In this document: piece after piece, positions 1 through 5,011 of the stretch
How the letters are laid out: every line of letters begins with the position of its first letter
Numbering within the stretch: position 1 is the first letter of the stretch
DNA from: an uncultured Phycisphaerae bacterium
GTDB lineage: Bacteria > Planctomycetota > Phycisphaerae > Sedimentisphaerales > Anaerohalosphaeraceae
DNA: 6,208 bases
Assembly: GCA_937920485.1 (NCBI GenBank)
Contig: CALETL010000134.1
Location: 1 to 6,208, forward strand
Direction of reading: 5' to 3'
Notes under the pieces: generated by a model
The model's database searches: none
The model's input: only the letters and a program-made list of their open reading frames with translations
Told to the model about the DNA's origin: nothing
Translations under genes and position numbers: made by a program

Positions 1-160
1 GAACCTGCGCATTTTGTTCGAAAAATGGTATTATGGAAAAACATGTCCTGTTTTAAGTTGTTGTTTATGAATGAGTAAAAAAATATTTGGAAAAATCAAA
101 ATAGCAAGATAGTGCAAGCGCCCTTTGTTCCAAATGGCGAAATGGCGAGTGCCTTCCGGT

Positions 161-182
161 CCTCCTATAGCCGTACAGGAGG
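161..182. repeat. Short inverted repeat CCTCCT/AGGAGG
   Basis: Perfect 6-bp arms at 161-166 and 177-182 enclose a 10-base spacer. An 8-bp tandem duplication (133-148) lies just upstream. The right arm reads AGGAGG, like a Shine-Dalgarno core, but no start codon follows at a suitable distance. It may belong to a REP-like dispersed element or be chance. Confidence 0.4.
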
Positions 183-195
183 CGAGGAATCTTCT

Positions 196-223
196 TTGCA
201 TTTCCCGATCCACCCTCTACAAT
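196..223 (+). promoter_or_regulatory. Weak candidate promoter for the CPBP-like gene
   Basis: TTGCAT (196-201) and TACAAT (218-223) are separated by 16 bases. The -10 box matches five of six consensus positions, but the -35 box matches only three. Transcription would start near 230 and give a leader of about 100 bases before the gene at 334. This rests on consensus matching alone and could be chance in A+T-rich DNA. Confidence 0.25.
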
Positions 224-252
224 ACTGCGCTGTAGTCAAGGGAGAGTTTAAA

Positions 253-300
253 ATGCAGGAACATGGTGATGAATCAATAAGGCTTTTTCTTGAGGAGTAA
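253..300 (+). CDS. Possible 15-residue leader ORF
   Basis: An ATG at 253 opens a 15-codon frame (MQEHGDESIRLFLEE) ending in TAA at 298-300. A GGAG core (241-244) sits 8 bases before the ATG, an acceptable Shine-Dalgarno spacing. The stop is 33 bases before the ATG of the membrane-protein gene, so translation could influence that gene. I recognise no homologue. The peptide has neither the amino-acid runs of an attenuator nor a hydrophobic stretch. A chance ORF is at least as likely. Confidence 0.15.
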   Translation: MQEHGDESIRLFLEE

Positions 301-333
301 GACGAAACCGAATGGAGAATTAAAGGAGATACT

Positions 334-816
334 ATGAAGGGGCTTTTTTTAACAGATGAACCGCTGAAAATGAAAAAGTATATTTTTCTCATGGCCTTGA
401 TTAGCCTGATACCCTCTTTACTGCTCAGTGCATTATTGTCGGTTTCCGGCCTGTTTGAAGACATTGGGCCAGACTTTGATCCCCGCACTCCTGCATTCGT
501 CCTGTTTTTATTAGTTGCAGTTGCTTCTCCTATTATTGAAACGCTTTTTATGTCATTCATCATTTTTGTATTGTCCTTTTTTATCAAATCCAGACTTCCC
601 CTTGCCATTTTGTCCACAATTATCTGGGCATGTCTGCATTCTCTTCAATCTCCCGCTTGGGGATTGGTTGTTTGGTGGCCGTTTTTTATTTTTTCCTGTG
701 CCTATCTAACTTGGAGAAAAATGTCTTGGTGTAAAGCAATGTGGGTAACCATTTGTATTCATGCATTACAAAACTTTATCCCGAGCATCGCTCTTATAAT
801 ATCTCTGGGAAGTTAA
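334..816 (+). CDS. CPBP-family-like membrane protein with degenerate motif 1
   Basis: This is a 160-residue, very hydrophobic integral membrane protein with about five predicted helices (roughly 16-40, 54-84, 88-104, 108-126 and 135-157). The CPBP family (CAAX proteases and bacteriocin-processing enzymes, also called Abi) has three membrane motifs: EExxxR, FxxxH and HxxxN. Here I read SPIIETLFMS at 65-74, keeping the first Glu (E69) but with Thr70 and Ser74 in place of the second Glu and the Arg. Motif 2 is W98xxxH102 and motif 3 is H143xxxN147, so the main Glu/His/His/Asn set is retained. The ATG at 334 is chosen because AAAGGAGA (322-329) precedes it closely; an ATG at 370 is the alternative start. 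It is shorter than typical members (about 200-300 residues). It stands alone, with no bacteriocin genes in the window. It could be a divergent active protease or a non-catalytic relative. The assignment is by motif reading only. Confidence 0.7.
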   Translation: MKGLFLTDEPLKMKKYIFLMALISLIPSLLLSALLSVSGLFEDIGPDFDPRTPAFVLFLLVAVASPIIETLFMSFIIFVLSFFIKSRLPLAILSTIIWACLHSLQSPAWGLVVWWPFFIFSCAYLTWRKMSWCKAMWVTICIHALQNFIPSIALIISLGS

Positions 817-1022
817 TTCTATCCCGAATTTCGCTTCGCTTCATACGGGGTTACCATTAAAGCCTCATTCGGCTTCGCTCAAGGCAGGCTCTTCGGGCTT
901 GGCTTGATGCCGGACAAGAGCGGCATGACATTCGGAGGCGGCTTGGCCGCAGTTAAATCAATAGGTTCCTCATCCCATAAAGGGATTCGGAATGACAAAG
1001 AAGGGGGTGAAAAAAGAAACTC
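817..1022. repeat. Hairpin-rich intergenic DNA, probably a degraded dispersed repeat
   Basis: No ORF here looks real. The stretch carries several short hairpins: ATCCCG/CGGGGT (821-826 and 846-851, one G-T pair), ATGCCG/CGGCAT (907-912 and 921-926), GCGGC/GCCGC (938-942 and 946-950) and ATCCC/GGGAT (972-976 and 982-986). It repeats phrases such as TTCGCTTCGCT and ATTCGG and ends in GGATTCGGAATGACAAAG. That wording resembles dispersed intergenic elements I know from many bacterial genomes, in which short arms flank CTTCGCT cores. Membership of a repeat family is inferred, since only one copy is visible. No T-tract follows any stem, so I do not call a terminator for the gene upstream. Confidence 0.45.
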
Positions 1023-1052
1023 TTGACAGTTTTCACGTCCAGCAGATAACAT
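1023..1052 (+). promoter_or_regulatory. Promoter for the ACT-UPF0210 operon
   Basis: A perfect -35 box TTGACA (1023-1028) is followed after 18 bases by TAACAT (1047-1052), which matches four of six -10 positions. Transcription would begin near 1059. That leaves a leader of nearly 50 bases before the ATG at 1106, but only about 8 bases before the upstream in-frame ATG at 1067, which supports the later start. The box lies immediately after the hairpin-rich repeat region. Confidence 0.6.
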
Positions 1053-1095
1053 GTCTTAACTGATCGATGGTCAGTTTGGATGAAATTATAGAATC

Positions 1096-1100
1096 GGAGG
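1096..1100 (+). promoter_or_regulatory. Shine-Dalgarno site deciding the start of the ACT protein
   Basis: GGAGG lies 5 bases before the ATG at 1106. The in-frame ATG at 1067 has no comparable site, so the shorter 100-residue product is preferred over a 113-residue one. Confidence 0.8.
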
Positions 1101-1105
1101 CCTCA

Positions 1106-1408
1106 ATGGCGAAGAAAGCAAAAGCTGCCAAGCAGCCGCAAATCTGCATTGTTACCGTGACCGGCAAGGACAAGGTCGGCATTATTGCACGGCTGAGCGT
1201 GGCGATGGCGGAAAGCAACATCAATATTATCGACGTCAACCAGAAGATCATGGAGAACTACTTCGTGATGACCATGGCGTGCGATATGGCGGATGCGACG
1301 CTGGAAATCAAAGGGATCAACGAAAAACTCGCTCGGATCGCTGAGGAGATGGAGCTGCGGATCACCTTCCAGCACGAGAATATTTTCAAGGCCATGCATC
1401 GGGTGTAA
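1106..1408 (+). CDS. ACT domain protein, UPF0237 family
   Basis: This is a 100-residue soluble protein that is essentially one ACT domain after a basic N-terminal tail of about ten residues (MAKKAKAAKQ). The domain opens with ICIVTVTGKDKVGIIARLS (residues 13-31). The GKDKVGI turn is where ACT domains commonly bind amino acids. It continues with AESNINIIDVNQKIMENYFVMTM, the usual helix then beta strands. The C-terminus ENIFKAMHRV fits UPF0237, whose members end similarly. ACT domains usually bind a small amino acid and control a partner protein. The gene lies 24 bases before the UPF0210 gene; UPF0237 and UPF0210 are adjacent in many Gram-positive and anaerobic bacteria, so the products probably act together. 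The ligand is not evident. The alternative start at 1067 would add 13 residues without a ribosome binding site. Confidence 0.9.
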   Translation: MAKKAKAAKQPQICIVTVTGKDKVGIIARLSVAMAESNINIIDVNQKIMENYFVMTMACDMADATLEIKGINEKLARIAEEMELRITFQHENIFKAMHRV

Positions 1409-1432
1409 ACACGCCCCGACAGGACAGAAACC

Positions 1433-2794
1433 ATGCGAATCTCTGTAGAAGAAGTCTTTGAAACGGTCCAGATGACGATGGATCAGAACTTTGACATCCG
1501 TACGGTCACGCTGGGGATCAATCTCAAGGACTGTATGGATCGTGACGGCAAGGCGTTCAATAAGCGCGTCCATGACCGGATCGTGAAAATGGGCCGACAG
1601 CTGAACAAGTTTTCCGGTGAGCTTGAAAGCAAGTACGGTGTACCGATCATTAACCGCCGGATTTCGATCACGCCGGCGTCGATTCTTCTGGAACCGCTGC
1701 CGAAGACGGTTCCGACGGTGGTGAAGTTCGCCAAAACGCTGGATTCAGCAGCCGGAAAAGCGGGGATCGATTTCATCGGGGGCTTTGGCGGGTTGATACA
1801 AAAAGGGATGACCGCTTCGGATAAAAATCTCCTGCGGGCGATCCCGAAAGCCCTGAGCCAGACGCAGCGGGTGTGCAGCTTTTTCAATCTTGGCTCAACG
1901 CTTGCCGGGCTGAACATGACAGCTATTGAACGGGTGGGGCATGTCCTGAAAGATCTGGCCGGAATGAGCGAGAATGGCATCGGCTGCGCCAAGCTGGTTG
2001 TGTTTGCCAACGCTCCGGAAGACAACCCTTTCATGGCGGGCGCTCATCACGGTGTGGGCGAGCCGGACTTTTCGCTGAACATTGGTATTTCCGGCCCCGG
2101 CGTGGTGCGGGCCGTGGTCGCCAAGAATCCGGACTGTGACCTGACGGCGCTTTCGGAGGTCATCAAACGGACTGTGTTCAAGATCACCCGTGCCGGCGAG
2201 TTGGTCGGTCGCGAGATGGCAGAGTTGATGGGGGTTGATTTTGGGATTGTTGACGTTTCGCTGGCCTCGACGACGGCGGTGGGCGATTCGGTCGCAGAGA
2301 TCATTGAGGCGATGGGCGTCAGCCAGATGGGGCGACCCGGTTCGACGGCGGCGCTGGCGCTGCTGATCGACGCGGTTAAAAAAGGCGGCGCGATGGCTTC
2401 CGGAAATGTGGGCGGCCTGAGCGGAACCTTCATCCCGGTCAGTGAGGACTTGGGGATGATCCGTGCGGTACAGAACGGCTCGCTTACCCTCGATAAACTT
2501 GAAGCCATGACAAGCGTGTGTTCGGTCGGACTTGATATGTTCGCTGTGCCGGGCGATACGCCGGGCGATGTGCTTTCGGCGATCATTGCCGACGAACTCG
2601 CCATCGGGATGGCCAATAATAAAACAACCGGCGTGCGGGTCATTCCGGTGCCGGGCATGAAAGAAGGCGACATTGTACACTTTGGTGGGTTGCTGGGTTC
2701 GGCGCCGATCATGGGCGTTCCGAGAGAAGCATCCCCGGACTTTATCGCGCGAAAGGGAAGGATTCCCGCACCGATCAAAGCGTTGAGAAACTGA
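1433..2794 (+). CDS. UPF0210 / DUF711 family protein
   Basis: At 453 residues this is full length for the family (about 445-455). It begins MRISVEEVFETVQMTMDQNFDIRTVTLGI, matching the family's usual start, so the ATG at 1433 is secure; only a weak AGGA lies upstream, which suggests some translational coupling to the ACT gene. Conserved blocks include FNLGSTLAGLNMTAI (about 150-165), NIGISGPGVV (about 215-225), FGIVDVSLASTTAVGDSVAEI, GSTAALALLIDAVKKGG, VGGLSGTFIPVSED, and near the C-terminus CSVGLDMFAVPGDTP followed by HFGGLLGSAPIM. No signal peptide or membrane segment is seen. The family has a structure likened to pyruvate formate-lyase-type folds (hence 'PFL family protein'), but no reaction is established. 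Its ACT partner suggests amino-acid-dependent control. It is clearly richer in G+C than the genes either side. Confidence 0.93.
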   Translation: MRISVEEVFETVQMTMDQNFDIRTVTLGINLKDCMDRDGKAFNKRVHDRIVKMGRQLNKFSGELESKYGVPIINRRISITPASILLEPLPKTVPTVVKFAKTLDSAAGKAGIDFIGGFGGLIQKGMTASDKNLLRAIPKALSQTQRVCSFFNLGSTLAGLNMTAIERVGHVLKDLAGMSENGIGCAKLVVFANAPEDNPFMAGAHHGVGEPDFSLNIGISGPGVVRAVVAKNPDCDLTALSEVIKRTVFKITRAGELVGREMAELMGVDFGIVDVSLASTTAVGDSVAEIIEAMGVSQMGRPGSTAALALLIDAVKKGGAMASGNVGGLSGTFIPVSEDLGMIRAVQNGSLTLDKLEAMTSVCSVGLDMFAVPGDTPGDVLSAIIADELAIGMANNKTTGVRVIPVPGMKEGDIVHFGGLLGSAPIMGVPREASPDFIARKGRIPAPIKALRN

Positions 2795-2825
2795 GTATTA
2801 CTGGGAAATATAAGGAGGATACAAA

Positions 2826-3344
2826 ATGCCGGTATTTAATTATCAAGCCCTTGATGCCAACGGCAATGAAAAAAAAGGCACTATAGAAGCTTTAAATAGC
2901 AAAGAAGCCATAAGTCTCATCCGTAATCAAGGCCTGTTTCCCACAAAAGTCAGACCTGTTCCGAATCAGCAGCCATTACCGGCCGAAGACAGCATCGAAC
3001 CTGAAGAAAAGACATCCCCATCGTCCGAAGGCAGCTTCAAGTTTCCGGATGGGGCAAAATGTAAATTAAAACGCAGTATGGAAACCCTCCCCGGCCAAAT
3101 GAATATCTGGGGCGAACAAGGGAAGACATTATTGGTTTTTAAAAGCCACTCGGATGATTTCAAAGCTCAGGAAACGGTTTCAATCGACTTAGATGACATT
3201 CAGGATGTCCAGAAAAAAGGATTCTTTCGAAAAACCCTCATCGTCAAAACCAACTCAGGCGAAGAATATATGTTTATTGGAAACATCGGCCGCATCGCAG
3301 AAATTCTTAAATTCGAATCAACCTATCGAAATAAAACAAATTAA
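2826..3344 (+). CDS. GspF/PilC N-terminal module fused to a PH-like domain
   Basis: This is a 172-residue soluble protein. Residues 1-45 (from MPVFNYQALDANGNEKKGTI to GLFPTKVRPV) closely follow the extreme N-terminus of type II secretion GspF and type IV pilus PilC, the inner-membrane platform proteins. The rest of GspF (about 350 residues with three membrane helices) is absent. Residues 46-75 form a Pro/Glu/Ser-rich linker. Residues 76-172 read like a beta-rich PH- or GRAM-like domain: KTLLVFKSHSDDF, then VSIDLDDIQDVQKKGFFRKTLIVKTNSGEEYMF, then a final helix (about 153-165). The PH-like assignment is by pattern and uncertain. No membrane segment or signal peptide is present. The start is fixed by AAGGAGG (2812-2818), 7 bases before the ATG. 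It lies 31 bases after the UPF0210 stop with no terminator between, so co-transcription is likely, but its lower G+C suggests a different history. No secretion or pilus genes are nearby, and its role is unknown. Confidence 0.8.
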   Translation: MPVFNYQALDANGNEKKGTIEALNSKEAISLIRNQGLFPTKVRPVPNQQPLPAEDSIEPEEKTSPSSEGSFKFPDGAKCKLKRSMETLPGQMNIWGEQGKTLLVFKSHSDDFKAQETVSIDLDDIQDVQKKGFFRKTLIVKTNSGEEYMFIGNIGRIAEILKFESTYRNKTN

Positions 3345-3410
3345 GCTGTTTGAGAGAATTGATCAAAGCGATGAGAAAATAGTTATTCTTTGTCGAGTTT
3401 GGCCGGATCA

Positions 3411-3440
3411 TATAGTTTGTCTGTCCGAAACAAACCTATA
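3411..3440. repeat. Imperfect inverted repeat, possible operator
   Basis: TATAGTTTGT (3411-3420) pairs with ACAAACCTATA (3430-3440) except for one unpaired C at 3436, giving 6 and 4 base pairs around a 9-base spacer. No T-run follows, so it is not a standard terminator. It could be a protein-binding site or a relic of a repeat. Confidence 0.35.
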
Positions 3441-3526
3441 GAATTGCTCTGAACATTCATTTTTCGGGCATTTATGGGCACCATCAATATAAATAAGCTA
3501 CAAGGAAAAAAACCTCCCCTTTTCAA

Positions 3527-3554
3527 TTGATTCAACAAACATTTTTGATATATT
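3527..3554 (+). promoter_or_regulatory. Candidate promoter for the DUF1015-aminotransferase operon
   Basis: TTGATT (3527-3532) and TATATT (3549-3554) are 16 bases apart, matching four and five of six consensus positions. The predicted start near 3561 would leave a leader of about 87 bases containing the 9-bp inverted repeat at 3583-3610. The region is A+T-rich, so chance matches are expected. Confidence 0.35.
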
Positions 3555-3582
3555 GCATTTTCCGTTTTGTACCGAGATGGCA

Positions 3583-3610
3583 TTTTGTTGTGAAATCGAG
3601 AACAACAAAA
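3583..3610 (+). repeat. Perfect 9-bp inverted repeat in the DUF1015 leader
   Basis: TTTTGTTGT (3583-3591) and ACAACAAAA (3602-3610) are exact reverse complements around a 10-base spacer. The right arm runs into the palindrome AAAAGCTTTT (3607-3616). If transcribed it forms a hairpin ending 37 bases before the ATG at 3648. It could be an operator, an mRNA-stabilising hairpin or a weak terminator; the stem is A+T-rich and the following T-run is only four bases. Confidence 0.45.
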
Positions 3611-3647
3611 GCTTTTAATAATCTTCTTGAAAGAAACCACTGAAACT

Positions 3648-5009
3648 ATGGACATTAAAGCATTTAAAGCGTACCGTTTTAACAAGGACATTGTCGGCAA
3701 TCCCGGCGACTGCATCGCCCCGCCGTATGATGTGATCGATTCATCCATGCAGGATGAATTCTATGATCGAAATGCCTGCAATATCGTTCGTGCCATTAAG
3801 GGCAAGGCCGATGTGGATGATTCTTGTGACAGTAATGTTTATACAAGAGCGGCTGAATATCTGGACAATGCCGTCGAGTCAGGAGCTTTGGTTCAGGAAG
3901 ATAAAGACGCGATCTATGCCTATGTGCAGGATTTTGAAATCGCCGGGAAGACATTCGAGCGCAGCGGCATCATTGCCTGCGGCAAACTGAGGGCATTCGG
4001 CGAAGGTGTTCAGCCGCATGAGAAAACACTGGAAGGCCCCAAGGCCGACCGGCTGAGCCTGACGCGTGCAACGGGATGTCAACTCGGTCAAATATTTATG
4101 CTGTATGACGACCCACAAAATGTGGATCGGCAGATTATCTCCGGTGCCATGCAAAGCAAACCGGTCATTGATACGGTTGATGAGCATGACGTACGGCATC
4201 GTTTGTTCGTAGTTGACGAGCAGAATTCCATTGATGCATTTGTTGCGATGATGGCGGATAAACAGGTGGTCATTGCAGATGGTCACCATCGCTATGAAAC
4301 AGCATTGAACTATTGGGCCGAAACCCAGAATGAACAGGCCAGCTACCAGATGCTGACATTTGTGAATATGCGAAACGAGGGGCTCGTCATTCAACCCACA
4401 CACCGGTTGCTGAGAGATATGGCGGACTTTGATCTCAATGCCCTGCTGGATGGACTGAAAGATGAATTCGAGATCACTGAGTTTGCATTTACTTCTGATG
4501 CTGAATGTCAAGAGGCACGCAAGCAGATGTTCGAGATGATGCAAAACAAAGCCGATCAGAATATCTTCGGGCTATACGCCGGAACAAATGCGTTTTATGC
4601 CGTCCTGCTTAAAGATTCAAAATTCATGGCTCAACTGTGTCCTGAGATGAGTGAAGCGGGACAGCGACTGGATGTGAATGTGCTGCACAAGCTGATCCTT
4701 GAAAAGCGCCTGGGCATTGGTGATGCCAAGCTGGCCAGCCAAAGCAATCTGGTTTACATTAAGGACCTCGGTGATGCGATTGACAGGTCAGTCGCCAAAG
4801 TGGACAGCGGCGAAAGCCAGGGCGTATTTTTCATGAACTCAACGCGCATTGAACAGGTGCAGGACGTTGCGGCTGCAGGTGAAAAAATGCCCCAGAAATC
4901 GACGTTCTTCTACCCGAAAATCTTCTCCGGACTGACGATCCGAAAGCTGGATATTGAAAAAATCAAACCTCAATTAAGCAATAATAACCTAATTGAACAG
5001 GAGTGTTGA
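3648..5009 (+). CDS. DUF1015 family protein
   Basis: This 453-residue soluble protein shows all the landmarks of DUF1015. They are AKxYRF-like MDIKAFKAYRF at the N-terminus, APPYDVI (24-30), PHEKTLEGPKADR (123-135), VIADGHHRYETAL (208-220), QPTHRLL (249-255), LDVNVLHKLIL (341-351) and STFFYPKIFSGL (418-429). The His-His-Arg-Tyr block is the family signature and probably part of an active site. Usual length is about 410-450. The ATG at 3648 is chosen because the family begins just there; a TTG at 3627 would add seven residues. Neither has a good ribosome binding site, unlike the other genes here. The stop is 2 bases before the aminotransferase ATG, so the two are co-transcribed. In many anaerobes DUF1015 genes sit beside a serine-type aminotransferase and 3-phosphoglycerate dehydrogenase, pointing to serine metabolism. 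A distant relation to ParB-fold free-serine kinases is possible, but I cannot show it from this sequence. Confidence 0.92.
   Translation: MDIKAFKAYRFNKDIVGNPGDCIAPPYDVIDSSMQDEFYDRNACNIVRAIKGKADVDDSCDSNVYTRAAEYLDNAVESGALVQEDKDAIYAYVQDFEIAGKTFERSGIIACGKLRAFGEGVQPHEKTLEGPKADRLSLTRATGCQLGQIFMLYDDPQNVDRQIISGAMQSKPVIDTVDEHDVRHRLFVVDEQNSIDAFVAMMADKQVVIADGHHRYETALNYWAETQNEQASYQMLTFVNMRNEGLVIQPTHRLLRDMADFDLNALLDGLKDEFEITEFAFTSDAECQEARKQMFEMMQNKADQNIFGLYAGTNAFYAVLLKDSKFMAQLCPEMSEAGQRLDVNVLHKLILEKRLGIGDAKLASQSNLVYIKDLGDAIDRSVAKVDSGESQGVFFMNSTRIEQVQDVAAAGEKMPQKSTFFYPKIFSGLTIRKLDIEKIKPQLSNNNLIEQEC
5000..5003 (+). promoter_or_regulatory. Shine-Dalgarno site for the aminotransferase inside the DUF1015 gene
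   Basis: GGAG lies within the last codons of the DUF1015 gene, 8 bases before the ATG at 5012. It favours this ATG over the in-frame GTG (5003) and TTG (5006), which overlap or touch the site. The arrangement suggests translational coupling. Confidence 0.7.
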
Positions 5010-5011
5010 AA

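Larger units (their letters stand above)
1..333. other. Intergenic region upstream of the CPBP-like gene
   Basis: I find no convincing protein gene here. Positions 1-120 are A+T-rich with no usable ORF; a TATTAT at 29-34 resembles a -10 box but has no matching -35. Positions 120-200 are more G+C-rich. They contain an 8-bp tandem duplication, AATGGCGA (133-140 and 141-148), and an inverted repeat CCTCCT/AGGAGG (161-166 and 177-182). This patch looks like a fragment of a dispersed intergenic repeat, which is inference only. The last 130 bases hold a weak promoter candidate, a 15-codon ORF and the ribosome binding site of the next gene. Confidence 0.6.
3345..3647. other. A+T-rich intergenic region before the DUF1015 operon
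   Basis: These 303 bases contain no credible gene on either strand; a long minus-strand frame across 3383-3748 lacks recognisable protein features and a proper ribosome binding site. Inside are two inverted repeats (3411-3440 and 3583-3610), a 10-bp palindrome AAAAGCTTTT (3607-3616) and a promoter candidate (3527-3554). I see no clear intrinsic terminator for the upstream operon and no riboswitch I can name. Confidence 0.6.

Noticed and set aside
29..34. TATTAT as a -10 promoter box
   Set aside because: No -35-like hexamer lies at 16-18 bases upstream.
112..300. 62-codon frame starting with GTG upstream of the CPBP-like gene
   Set aside because: It has no ribosome binding site at the GTG, runs through the repeat-like patch and resembles nothing; only its last 15 codons (from ATG 253) have a plausible start.
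165..617. 150-codon minus-strand frame opposite the CPBP-like gene
   Set aside because: The + strand protein has family motifs and a strong Shine-Dalgarno site; the minus frame has neither.
817..851. Terminator for the CPBP-like gene (ATCCCG/CGGGGT stem)
   Set aside because: The loop is 19 bases and only TT follows the stem.
1067..1105. Upstream in-frame ATG for the ACT protein
   Set aside because: It has no Shine-Dalgarno site and would sit only about 8 bases from the predicted transcription start; the ATG at 1106 has GGAGG at good spacing.
1895..2778. Two long minus-strand frames (261 and 243 codons) opposite UPF0210
   Set aside because: They arise from the G+C-rich codon pattern of the UPF0210 gene, which is clearly genuine; their translations show no recognisable family and no ribosome binding site.
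3345..3647. Riboswitch or T-box before DUF1015
   Set aside because: I see no conserved T-box or known aptamer core, and no terminator/antiterminator pair with a proper T-run.
3383..3748. 121-codon minus-strand frame across the intergenic region and the start of DUF1015
   Set aside because: Its first third is antisense to the conserved DUF1015 start, and the rest has no recognisable domain and no ribosome binding site at its ATG.
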